A stretch of DNA of 6,025 nt from assembly GCA_946497265.1 (NCBI GenBank), contig CAMMKL010000139.1, positions 1-6,025 of the forward strand. Reading direction: 5' to 3'. Position numbers and translations under genes: made by a program. The notes under the pieces are model-generated. The model was not told where the DNA came from. It worked only from the letters and a program-made list of their open reading frames with translations, and did not search any database. The DNA comes from an uncultured Clostridia bacterium. Its GTDB lineage: Bacteria > Bacillota > Clostridia > Oscillospirales > Acutalibacteraceae. Of the stretch, positions 1 through 6,003 are shown in pieces; position 1 is the stretch's first letter, and each line of letters starts with the position of its first letter.

Positions 1-51
1 GTCGGCGCTGGTAGTCTTTACAGACTGTCCCATGCCGTCACGAAGGGTTTT
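1..51 (-). other. Short segment resembling the urease alpha subunit, fused in frame to glgA
   Basis: Seventeen codons at the left edge read KTLRDGMGQSVKTTSAD in the same frame as glgA. GlgA should continue after SHKG with something like LDLV. The segment instead matches the conserved early region of urease alpha subunits (UreC), whose consensus is roughly FGGGK(T/V)(I/L)RDGMGQ followed by a short variable stretch and a DGA-type motif. Only this small piece is visible, so the identification rests on about ten well conserved residues recalled from the family. The shared Gly codon (GGC at 52-54) would fit either parent, so the breakpoint is somewhere in 49-57. It may be an assembly chimera at a contig end and not real gene content. 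Confidence 0.6.
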
Positions 52-966
52 GCCTTTATGGGAAACCAAACGGGTTACCATGCCGATCATGGGGACATCC
101 GGATCCTGTGCAAGGCTGAGGCGCTCTTGCAGCTTTCTTTTGTTCTCCGCCTTGCCGGAAAGATCCGATACGCTGTAATTCGCGTAGAGCTTATTATCGG
201 TCTCCGGATTGTAATTGTCCATATCAATACCGTTAAGAATGCCGGAAAGCTTCCAGGAACGTTCCCGCAGGATGGGATCCAGTTTGTGCGAAAACCACGG
301 ATCCATAATTTCCTGTGCATAGGTGGGGCTTACGGTTGTCACACGGTTTGCGGTCTCAATGGCGCCTTTCATCAGGTTCACACATTTATCAAATTCCAGG
401 ATCGAAGCATTCTGTTTCGGAATCCCGAGCACTTCTTCCAGAAGTTCCATGCCGTATTTGCCTTGATACTGAATGTTATGGATGGTAAAGACCGTCTTAA
501 TGCCGGCATACCAGTCGTTGTGTGAATAGAACAGGCTGTAATAGATGGGGATCAGCGCCGTCTGCCAGTCGTTGCAGTGGATAATATCGGGTTTAAAATC
601 TATGTAGGGCAACATCTCCAAAGCGGCGCGGGAAAGGAACGCGAAGCGCTCCGCATCGTCGTAATGACCATACAGCCCTTTGCGCTTGAAATAGTATTGA
701 TTATCCAACAAATAATAGATCACACCGCCATAACGCGCCTCGAACACGCCGCAGTACTGACGACGCCACGAAACCGGAACAGAAAGGCTGGTGACAAAAC
801 GCATTTCATCTTTGAGTTCCTGCGGGATCTCATCGTAATAGGGCATAACAATGCGGCAGCCGATTAACCGCTGGCGCAAAGCCTGCGGCAGGGAACCGGC
901 AACGTCCCCCAATCCGCCGGATGCTGCAAACGGCAGCGCTTCACTGGTACAAAATAAACATTTCAC
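1..966 (-). CDS. glgA: Glycogen synthase (ADP-glucose type), N-terminal part, running off the window and ending in a foreign-looking segment
   Basis: Glycogen synthase transfers glucose from ADP-glucose to the non-reducing end of an alpha-1,4-glucan (GT5 family, GT-B fold, cytoplasmic). The frame is open for 322 codons to the window edge. Family hallmarks seen: the N-terminal strand and glycine loop (MKCLFCTSEA, then SGGLGDVAGSLP at about 16-27), HCNDWQTA at 130-137, FTIHNIQYQGKYG at 160-172, TTVSPTYAQEI at 210-220, RERSWKLSGILNGID at 234-248, and IGMVTRLVSHKG at 294-305, which opens the C-terminal Rossmann domain. The start is GTG at 964-966 because GGAGG lies 10 bases upstream and the protein then begins exactly where the family does. 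The usual Lys of the KTGGL loop is absent here (AASGGL). After residue 305 the sequence stops resembling GlgA and reads KTLRDGMGQS, a urease alpha-subunit motif. The rest of GlgA, about a third of a usual 470-490 residue protein including the catalytic C-terminal motifs, is not present. It is the fourth gene of the operon, 97 bases after glgD. Confidence 0.93.
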   Translation of the reverse strand, partial: MKCLFCTSEALPFAASGGLGDVAGSLPQALRQRLIGCRIVMPYYDEIPQELKDEMRFVTSLSVPVSWRRQYCGVFEARYGGVIYYLLDNQYYFKRKGLYGHYDDAERFAFLSRAALEMLPYIDFKPDIIHCNDWQTALIPIYYSLFYSHNDWYAGIKTVFTIHNIQYQGKYGMELLEEVLGIPKQNASILEFDKCVNLMKGAIETANRVTTVSPTYAQEIMDPWFSHKLDPILRERSWKLSGILNGIDMDNYNPETDNKLYANYSVSDLSGKAENKRKLQERLSLAQDPDVPMIGMVTRLVSHKGKTLRDGMGQSVKTTSAD

Positions 967-976
967 AGGCAATAAA

Positions 977-981
977 CCTCC
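977..981 (-). promoter_or_regulatory. Ribosome binding site deciding the glgA GTG start
   Basis: GGAGG on the minus strand, 10 bases before the GTG at 964-966. There is no in-frame ATG at the family's N-terminus; the nearby ATG inside codons 2-3 is out of frame. A TTG two codons upstream of the GTG is in frame but sits only about 4 bases from the GGAGG, too close for a good start. Confidence 0.75.
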
Positions 982-993
982 ATTTCCATTAAG

Positions 994-1054
994 AAACTGT
1001 TCCAAAACGGATCGGCTACCTTTGCGTAGCCCTCCTCCCGCTTTGGAACAGCCT
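994..1054 (-). terminator. Long nested hairpin in the glgD-glgA gap, terminator-like or mRNA-processing element
   Basis: Outer arms at 997-1010 and 1038-1051 pair over 14 positions. The only non-Watson-Crick pair (1007:1041) is A/C on the plus strand but a U-G wobble in the minus-strand RNA. Positions 996:1052 and 995:1053 likewise become U-G wobbles and 994:1054 pairs, so the RNA stem can reach 17 pairs. Inside it, 1014-1019 and 1026-1031 (GGCTAC/GTAGCC) form a second perfect 6-pair stem with a 6-base loop. The stem begins 7 bases after the glgD stop codon and is followed by a modest U-rich run (UUUCUUAA). This suits partial termination, an mRNA-stabilising 3' end for glgBCD, or a processing site; the weak U-tract makes full termination unlikely. 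A GGAGGAG sequence sits in the internal loop but no start codon follows it. Confidence 0.55.
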
Positions 1055-1061
1055 GTCTTGT

Positions 1062-2177
1062 TTATACTATGCTTGCCTTTGAGATATAAACCGGATATGA
1101 CTGGAAGCCCATCAGCGTCCTTTCGTCTTTTATCACAACGTCCTTGTCGGCAATCACATAATTTAAGTTACAGTTGTTGCCCACCACGCTGTCCTGCATG
1201 ATAACACAATTGGACACCTTCGCTCCTTTGGAGATATGTACGCCGCGGAACAGGACGCAGTTCTCCACCTCGCCTTCGATGACGCAGCCGCTTGCGATCA
1301 GGGAATTCTTCACACTGGAACCCAAGCCGTATTTGGCCGGCATGTCGTCGCGCACTTTTGTATATATCGGGCGGTCACTGTTAAACAGTTCCTCCCGTAC
1401 TTCGGGGCGCATTAAGGCCATATTGGCCTCAAAGTAACGATTCATAGAGGTAATGACCTCTGCAAACCCGGTAAACTCATAGGCATACATCCTTAGCTTG
1501 CCGACGTTCGCCTGATAGATATCGCGCTTAAAATTGCTCTTGTTGCGGCTGGTACATTCGCCGATCAGGCGAAGCAGCAGCTCTCTTCTGATAATCGCCT
1601 TGTCAAACGCAAAGCTATACTCACCCGGCGCTATCGGCCCTACAATAATATCCTTAATCCGGCCGTCCGGCTCCAAAGAAAGTACCATGGGTTCCACCAT
1701 TTTTTCAGGAATTTGGCCGCGCTTATAGATGATAGTAATATCGGCGTTGTTTTTAACGTGGCTTTCCACAACCTTCTGATAGTCGATGTTGCAGACGATG
1801 TCGGAATCGGAAAGCAGAACGTATTCCTCTTTGGAATGTGTCAGGAAATCACTGATGGAATTCAGAGTCTCCAGACGATTGGAAAACTCGCCCGAGCTGT
1901 TTCCAAAAGGCGGCAGGATAAAAAGGCCGTCGCGCCTCCTGGAAAGATCCCACGCTTTACCGGAACCCAAATGATCCATCAAGGACTGATAATTGGTTTT
2001 GGTAATGATGCCAACCTTATTGATACCGGAATTCACCATGTTCGAAAGGGTAAAGTCGATTAGCCGGTATCTGCCGCCGAAGGGCACCGAACCCATCGTG
2101 CGTTTGTCCGTCAGCTCCCGGATCAACTCTTCGTGCATATTGGAGAAAATTACTCCCATTACATTATTGCCGCGCAT
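1062..2177 (-). CDS. glgD: GlgD, non-catalytic-type subunit of ADP-glucose pyrophosphorylase
   Basis: GlgD is a paralogue of GlgC found beside it in many Firmicutes. In studied species it has little or no activity alone and alters the activity of GlgC when both are present. The 371-residue protein has the nucleotidyltransferase fold (about 7-250) and a C-terminal left-handed beta-helix with hexapeptide-type repeats (about 285-350). Conserved family stretches include MGSVPFGGRYRLIDFTLSN at 28-46 and LLSDSDIVCNIDY at 121-133. Degeneration is visible: the Gly-rich ATP loop GGxGxRL of GlgC is replaced by IFSNMHEEL at 10-18, the GDHIYK metal motif becomes SDSDIV, and no EKP glucose-1-phosphate motif follows DGRIKDI at 171-177. 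The start ATG has an excellent GGAGGTGA 6 bases upstream, located inside the end of glgC. The first 14 bases overlap glgC in a different frame, so the two are probably translationally coupled, consistent with subunits made in fixed proportion. Confidence 0.95.
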   Translation of the reverse strand: MRGNNVMGVIFSNMHEELIRELTDKRTMGSVPFGGRYRLIDFTLSNMVNSGINKVGIITKTNYQSLMDHLGSGKAWDLSRRRDGLFILPPFGNSSGEFSNRLETLNSISDFLTHSKEEYVLLSDSDIVCNIDYQKVVESHVKNNADITIIYKRGQIPEKMVEPMVLSLEPDGRIKDIIVGPIAPGEYSFAFDKAIIRRELLLRLIGECTSRNKSNFKRDIYQANVGKLRMYAYEFTGFAEVITSMNRYFEANMALMRPEVREELFNSDRPIYTKVRDDMPAKYGLGSSVKNSLIASGCVIEGEVENCVLFRGVHISKGAKVSNCVIMQDSVVGNNCNLNYVIADKDVVIKDERTLMGFQSYPVYISKASIV

Positions 2178-3393
2178 CGTCTGTCACCTCCGGAATATCT
2201 TTGCTCACCATTTCTTTGGGCTTCACTACCGCGCCGGCGCCAACGGTAAGGTTGTCGCCCACAACGGCAATGCCCCATTCGTCTTTGTTTTCTATTTCTT
2301 CTGGCCTGGCGCCTATGACGGCGTTCTTCCCGATAACCGTATTTTCCGAAACGATGGCGTATTGCACCACTGCGCCTTCTTCAATACGCGCGCCGGGCAT
2401 GATGATGGAATCCTTTACTACAGCGCCCGGAGCGATGTAGACGCCGGCAAAAAGAACGGCAAAATCGATATCGCCATATACGTTGCAACCGTCCGCCACC
2501 AGGGAATTCTGCACCCGCGCGTTTTCGCCGATATACTGCGGCGGCATAACCGGGGTGCGGGAATAAATCTTCCAATTCTCGTCGCTCAAATCCAGGGTAA
2601 CTTTGGGGTCAAGCAAATCCATATTGGATTCCCACAGGCTATCGATGGTTCCTACGTCTTTCCAATAGCCCTCAAACTGGTAGGCGAACATCTTTTCTCC
2701 TGCATTGAGCATAGTGGGAAGTACATTTTTACCGAAATCATTGGAAGAAGAAGGGTCTTCCTGATCCATAATTAAGTATTTGCGCAGCTTTTCCCAGCTG
2801 AACACATAAATGCCCATCGAAGCCTTTGTGCTCTTGGGAACCTTGGGCTTCTCATCAAATTCGTAGATAGAGCCGTCGGGGTTGGTATTCAGAATCCCAA
2901 AGCGGGAAGCCTCCTCCAGCGGTACGTCGATCACTGCGATGGTACAGTCGGCGCCCTTTTCTTTGTGATAGGCTACCATCTTGGAATAATCCATCTTATA
3001 GATATGATCGCCGGATAGGATCACCACATAATCCGGATTAAACCGCTCGATGTAATTCATATTTTGATAGATGGCGTTTGCAGTTCCGGCGTACCAGTCG
3101 GCTCCGCCGCTGCGCTGATAAGGCGAAAGCACCTGGACGCCGCTGTTCATACTGTCCAGATCCCAGGGTTGGCCGCTTCCGATATATTCATTCAGAACCA
3201 ACGGTTGGTATTGGGTCAAAACGCCAACCGCCTCAATACCAGAATTCGCACAATTGGAAAGTGGGAAGTCGATGATACGGTATTTTCCACCGTAAGGAAC
3301 CGCTGGTTTTGCCAGCTTTGTTGTTAAAACGCCCAATCTGCTTCCTTGGCCGCCTGCCAAAAGCATGGCGACGACTTCTTGTTTCGGAAACAT
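2164..3393 (-). CDS. glgC: Glucose-1-phosphate adenylyltransferase (ADP-glucose pyrophosphorylase)
   Basis: Makes ADP-glucose and pyrophosphate from glucose-1-phosphate and ATP, the committed and usually allosterically controlled step of bacterial glycogen synthesis. As 409 residues from this start it shows LLAGGQGSRLG at 11-21 (ATP loop with catalytic Arg), AKPAVPYGGKYRIIDFPLSN at 28-47, WYAGTANAIYQN at 100-111, SGDHIYKMDY at 127-136 (metal-binding Asp 129), SRFGIL at 163-168, FDEKP at 179-183 (Lys 182 binds the glucose-1-phosphate phosphate) and GYWKDVGT. A C-terminal hexapeptide beta-helix starts at about 288. All key residues seen are intact, unlike in the adjacent GlgD. Two in-frame ATGs lie two codons apart, at 3399 and 3393. 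The GGAGG at 3401-3405 is 1 base from the first and 7 bases from the second, so the second is preferred; the alternative protein is 411 residues. It lies 28 bases after glgB and overlaps glgD by 14 bases. Confidence 0.96.
   Translation of the reverse strand: MFPKQEVVAMLLAGGQGSRLGVLTTKLAKPAVPYGGKYRIIDFPLSNCANSGIEAVGVLTQYQPLVLNEYIGSGQPWDLDSMNSGVQVLSPYQRSGGADWYAGTANAIYQNMNYIERFNPDYVVILSGDHIYKMDYSKMVAYHKEKGADCTIAVIDVPLEEASRFGILNTNPDGSIYEFDEKPKVPKSTKASMGIYVFSWEKLRKYLIMDQEDPSSSNDFGKNVLPTMLNAGEKMFAYQFEGYWKDVGTIDSLWESNMDLLDPKVTLDLSDENWKIYSRTPVMPPQYIGENARVQNSLVADGCNVYGDIDFAVLFAGVYIAPGAVVKDSIIMPGARIEEGAVVQYAIVSENTVIGKNAVIGARPEEIENKDEWGIAVVGDNLTVGAGAVVKPKEMVSKDIPEVTDDARQ
2184..2191 (-). promoter_or_regulatory. 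Ribosome binding site of glgD inside the glgC coding region
   Basis: GGAGGTGA on the minus strand, 6 bases before the glgD ATG, near-complete complementarity to the 16S rRNA tail. It lies wholly within the last codons of glgC, so ribosomes finishing glgC can reinitiate on glgD. Confidence 0.8.
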
Positions 3394-3400
3394 CTTCATT

Positions 3401-3407
3401 CCTCCTC
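3401..3407 (-). promoter_or_regulatory. Ribosome binding site deciding the glgC start
   Basis: GAGGAGG on the minus strand between glgB and glgC. Spacing to the first ATG (3397-3399) is a single base, too short for normal initiation. Spacing to the second ATG (3391-3393) is 7 bases from the GGAGG core, which is ideal. Confidence 0.7.
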
Positions 3408-3421
3408 TACAAGGCTTTACT

Positions 3422-3592
3422 TTATTTTTTGTCCGTTTGCCCGGACTTTGGGGTACTGGTTTTACGAGTAGAGCGCTTTGTTGTACGGGTAGCCTTTACC
3501 GGTTTGGCCGGCTTTGCCTGCCTGGCTTCTTTGACTCCGATTTTCGCCGCAGCGGTGGGTTCTTTGGAATCCACCGCCCGTTTGGATTTTTT
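3422..3592 (-). other. Lys/Arg-rich, Pro/Thr/Ala-containing C-terminal extension of GlgB
   Basis: Codons 637-692 of glgB encode a low-complexity tail with 19 Lys or Arg and only 4 Asp or Glu in 56 residues. It has AKPAKPVKATRTTKR-type spacing and is probably disordered. It follows the natural end of the C-terminal beta-domain, and the frame closes at TAA with no sign of a frameshift. It resembles histone-H1-like or AlgP-like basic tails in composition only; I infer no homology. Confidence 0.7.
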
Positions 3593-5500
3593 ACGGACAC
3601 ACTTAAGGTAGATCACCGACATGGGGGGCAAGGTAAGCACTACAGATTGGTCATAGCCATGCATCGGCTCGCATTCCGTCTTGATGGAATTACCATTTGT
3701 TACCCCGCAGCCTCCAAACTCCACGTCTTCTGAATTAAAGATTTCCGCATAAGTGCCTTCCGCGGGGATGCCGATCCGGTAATTGTCCCTTTGCACCGGC
3801 TGGAAATTGCATACGGCGATAATTTCTCTGCCATTTCGATCAATGCGCCGGAAACTGATTACACTCTGCTGGTAATCATCATTGGAAATCCACGAAAATC
3901 CTTCCCAAGAGAAATCAATTTCCCACATGGGGCGGTTTTCCAGATAAAAATGGTTAATAGCCTTAAAGAATTTATGCATTTGCTGATGCGCCGGATATTT
4001 CAGGAGTCCCCAATCCAATTCCCCTTGAAAATCCCATTCCTTAAATTGGCCGAATTCGGTCCCCATAAAGATCAGTTTTTTGCCTGGGTGTGCCATCATA
4101 TAAGACAAGAAAGCGCGCAGGCCGGCAAATTTCTGCTCGTTGGTACCAGGCATTTTGTTAATCAAGGAACCTTTTCCATGAACCACCTCGTCGTGAGAGA
4201 TGGGCAAGACAAAATTTTCTGAGAATGCATAGAAGAAAGAAAAGGTTAGGTTGTCATGATTAAAGGGGCGGTAAATGGGATCGAGCGACATATAGTGCAG
4301 CATGTCGTTCATCCAGCCCATATTCCATTTGTAATTAAAGCCAAGGCCTCCCATATAGGTGGGCTTGGAAACCATCGGCCAAGAGGTGGATTCCTCTGCG
4401 ATCATCATCACGTCAGGGAACATGCCGAAAGCCGCTTCATTGAGCCTTTGCAAAAAGGCAACCGCCTCCAGGTTTTCTTTTCCGCCGTAAATATTGGGCG
4501 TCCACTCCCCGTCGCGCCGGCTATAGTCTAGATACAGCATACTCGCGACCGCGTCGGCACGGATTCCATCGATATGGTATTTTTCCAGCCAAAAAATCGC
4601 GCTGGAAATCAAAAAGCTGATCACTTCGCTGCGGCCATAGTCGAACACCAGCGTGCCCCAATCCTTGTGTTCGCCTTTGCGCGGATCCGCGTATTCATAG
4701 CAGGGAGCGCCGTCAAATCTGGCTAAACCATGCGCGTCGCGTGGAAAGTGCGCCGGCACCCAGTCCATAATGACGCCGATCTCCTCCTGATGGCAGCGGT
4801 CGATAAATCGCATAAAATCCTTGGGTTCCCCATAGCGGGAGGTCGGCGCGAAATATCCGGTCACCTGATATCCCCAGGAACCGTCAAACGGATACTCCGT
4901 CATCGGCATCAGTTCAATGTGGGTATAACCCATCTCCTTTATGTAAGGGATCAGTTCATCCGCAAACTTTTCATAGGAAAAATGATTGCCGTCGGAAAAC
5001 TTGCGCCAAGACCCCGCATGCACCTCGTAAATATTAACAGGAGCGTTATAGTGGGATTTTTCTTCTTTCCGATTTTTTTCCTTTTTCTTAAACCAGGCGG
5101 CATCGTTCCATTCATAGCCTTCCAAATCATAGAACTTGCTGCCATTGGCCGGGCGGGTCTCACAATGAAAAGCATAAGGGTCCGATTTTAGGATGATCTC
5201 TTTTTGCTCCGTCTCTATGCTGTACTTGTAAACATCGTATTGGCGGATGGTATTTGCAAGAAAGAGTTCCCACACCCCTTCTTTGTCCATTTGCTTCATA
5301 GGGTGGGTATTGCGATCCCACTGATTAAAATCCCCAACGACCGAAACCGAACGCGCATGGGGCGCCCAAACTCGGAAAACCACCCCGTTTTCTCCATTTT
5401 CCGTGGTATGATGGGAACCCAGGAACTCGTAGGCTTTCACATTTTCGCCCCGATGAAAGAGACGAAGGCTATCCTGCACCGCGGCACTAAACTCCTGCAT
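3422..5500 (-). CDS. glgB: 1,4-alpha-glucan branching enzyme with a basic C-terminal tail
   Basis: Cuts alpha-1,4-glucan chains and rejoins them as alpha-1,6 branches on glycogen (GH13 family, cytoplasmic). Domains in the 692-residue protein: CBM48-like N-terminal beta-sandwich (about 22-115, with VFRVWAPHA and VVGDFNQWD); a basic linker of alternating Lys and Glu at 138-148; the (beta/alpha)8 catalytic domain (about 155-515); and the C-terminal beta-domain to about 636. Catalytic motifs are intact: DWVPAHF at 246-252, GIRADAV at 312-318 with nucleophile Asp 316, MIAEES at 366-371 with acid/base Glu 369, and LPISHDEV at 432-439 with transition-state Asp 437. The usual family end is near YLKCVR at 631-636; a further 56 Lys/Arg-rich residues follow. 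The ATG at 5498-5500 has AAGGAG 9 bases upstream and gives the expected N-terminus leading to FHRGENVKAYEFLG. It is the first gene of the operon, about 31 bases downstream of the predicted transcription start. Confidence 0.97.
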   Translation of the reverse strand: MQEFSAAVQDSLRLFHRGENVKAYEFLGSHHTTENGENGVVFRVWAPHARSVSVVGDFNQWDRNTHPMKQMDKEGVWELFLANTIRQYDVYKYSIETEQKEIILKSDPYAFHCETRPANGSKFYDLEGYEWNDAAWFKKKEKNRKEEKSHYNAPVNIYEVHAGSWRKFSDGNHFSYEKFADELIPYIKEMGYTHIELMPMTEYPFDGSWGYQVTGYFAPTSRYGEPKDFMRFIDRCHQEEIGVIMDWVPAHFPRDAHGLARFDGAPCYEYADPRKGEHKDWGTLVFDYGRSEVISFLISSAIFWLEKYHIDGIRADAVASMLYLDYSRRDGEWTPNIYGGKENLEAVAFLQRLNEAAFGMFPDVMMIAEESTSWPMVSKPTYMGGLGFNYKWNMGWMNDMLHYMSLDPIYRPFNHDNLTFSFFYAFSENFVLPISHDEVVHGKGSLINKMPGTNEQKFAGLRAFLSYMMAHPGKKLIFMGTEFGQFKEWDFQGELDWGLLKYPAHQQMHKFFKAINHFYLENRPMWEIDFSWEGFSWISNDDYQQSVISFRRIDRNGREIIAVCNFQPVQRDNYRIGIPAEGTYAEIFNSEDVEFGGCGVTNGNSIKTECEPMHGYDQSVVLTLPPMSVIYLKCVRKKSKRAVDSKEPTAAAKIGVKEARQAKPAKPVKATRTTKRSTRKTSTPKSGQTDKK

Positions 5501-5509
5501 TTGTTACAT

Positions 5510-5515
5510 CTCCTT
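5510..5515 (-). promoter_or_regulatory. Ribosome binding site of glgB
   Basis: AAGGAG on the minus strand, 9 bases before the glgB ATG. An ATG directly after it is followed at once by TAA, so it cannot be the real start. Confidence 0.65.
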
Positions 5516-5537
5516 ACCTCATGCTTTTATTACCATT

Positions 5538-5566
5538 ATAATAACAAGTTAAGAATCAAATTTCAA
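5538..5566 (-). promoter_or_regulatory. Sigma-A-type promoter of the glgBCDA operon
   Basis: On the minus strand, TTGAAA (5561-5566) and TATTAT (5538-5543) are separated by exactly 17 bases, each matching the sigma-70/A consensus at 5 of 6 positions. A TG one base before the -10 hexamer makes it an extended -10. Transcription would begin near 5531, giving a leader of about 31 bases that holds only the ribosome binding site. A perfect TATAAT also occurs at 5535-5540, overlapping the proposed -10, but its spacing to the TTGAAA is 20 bases. Just upstream (5567-5590) the minus strand has A-rich runs that could serve as an UP-like element. Confidence 0.7.
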
Positions 5567-5618
5567 GTGTTTTTGGTTGTTTTCTTAAAAGCCTACCATA
5601 AAAACATATAATTATTTA

Positions 5619-5633
5619 GATGTATTGTACATC
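5619..5633. promoter_or_regulatory. Dyad-symmetric site upstream of the glg promoter
   Basis: GATGTA-TTG-TACATC is a perfect 6-base inverted repeat around a 3-base centre. Relative to the predicted start it lies at roughly -90 to -100, a position typical of an activator or a distant repressor site. No known operator consensus (such as the CcpA cre site) is matched. Confidence 0.3.
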
Positions 5634-5645
5634 GACTTTTCTCTG

Positions 5646-5657
5646 TTTCATATGAAA
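5646..5657. promoter_or_regulatory. 12-base perfect palindrome
   Basis: TTTCATATGAAA reads the same on both strands. Its centre is about 25 bases from the centre of the dyad at 5619-5633 and 24 from that at 5671-5680. Possible protein-binding site; function unknown. Confidence 0.25.
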
Positions 5658-5670
5658 GGCTTTTTCCCGG

Positions 5671-5680
5671 CACATATGTG
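5671..5680. promoter_or_regulatory. 10-base perfect palindrome
   Basis: CACATATGTG is a perfect palindrome sharing the CATATG core with the palindrome at 5646-5657, centres 24 bases apart. Possible second copy of one binding site; alone it would not be convincing. Confidence 0.22.
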
Positions 5681-5682
5681 AT

Positions 5683-5754
5683 TCATTTTAGCAGATTTCC
5701 CTTGTCGAAACTCGCCCTTATTGGTTTGAACTTTTCAATCCCCTCCTGTTTCAT
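5683..5754 (-). CDS. Possible 23-residue small ORF upstream of the operon
   Basis: An ATG at 5752-5754 is preceded by AGAAGGAAG with the AGGA core 6 bases away, and opens a 23-codon frame ending in TGA. The peptide (MKQEGIEKFKPIRASFDKGN, then LLK) is charged and has coding-like composition, with no membrane segment or signal sequence. It lies upstream of the predicted glg promoter, so it would not be on the main operon transcript, and I see no convincing promoter of its own. It could be a small protein, a remnant, or chance; I do not recognise it. Confidence 0.18.
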   Translation of the reverse strand: MKQEGIEKFKPIRASFDKGNLLK

Positions 5755-5962
5755 ACGACTTCCTTCTATGGGAACCGTCCCTTCTTCTGTCCTACGATCC
5801 TATAATCAACACAGGCTTTTCCTTTTTTAAGCACCCACTTCGTTTCAATGTTTTCCTGCATGCTGTGAAAATAAAAAGGCAAAGTATGTCCAATGTTACA
5901 CTTTGGTTTTCTGAAACTACAGCGTTTTTTGCGGCGCTATGGTACCTCCGAAAAAACCATAG
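5755..5962. other. Intergenic stretch with no recognised gene
   Basis: Together with the sites listed around it, this belongs to the roughly 500-base non-coding region upstream of glgB. It contains a TATAAT on the plus strand at 5801-5806 with no matching -35, T-rich runs, and a small inverted repeat CTATGG (5937-5942)/CCATAG (5957-5962) flanked by T6 and A6 runs. I see no RNA gene, riboswitch or convincing coding frame. Confidence 0.5.
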
Positions 5963-6000
5963 AAAAGGCCGGCCTGATGGGTGCCTCACGCCCGCCTTTT
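5963..6000 (-). terminator. Rho-independent-type terminator after an upstream minus-strand gene
   Basis: AAAAGGC and GCCTTTT arms (5994-6000 and 5963-5969) pair over 7 positions, then one G-G mismatch, then 3 more GC pairs, closing a 16-base loop. On the minus strand the stem ends in TTTTC and is soon followed by a T6 run (5951-5956). On the plus strand it ends in TTTTTC, so it could act in both directions. It probably insulates the glg operon from transcription entering from the right. Confidence 0.6.
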
Positions 6001-6003
6001 TCA

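Noticed and set aside
13..26. Small inverted repeat AGTCT-TTAC-AGACT at the left edge
   Set aside because: Five-pair stem within a coding frame; expected by chance and no T-run follows.
58..525. 155-codon plus-strand ORF opposite glgA
   Set aside because: Antisense shadow of the conserved GlgA frame; no family motif and no convincing ribosome binding site.
1993..2775. 260-codon plus-strand ORF opposite glgD and glgC
   Set aside because: It lies antisense across two well conserved genes, has no recognisable domain, and reflects the codon bias of the real genes on the other strand.
5771..5783. GGGAACCGTCCC near-palindrome, considered as a T-box antiterminator piece or repeat element
   Set aside because: It lacks the T-box core sequence and any partner hairpin, and there is only one copy in the window.
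5801..5806. Perfect TATAAT on the plus strand
   Set aside because: No -35 hexamer at 15-19 bases upstream and no plus-strand gene downstream.
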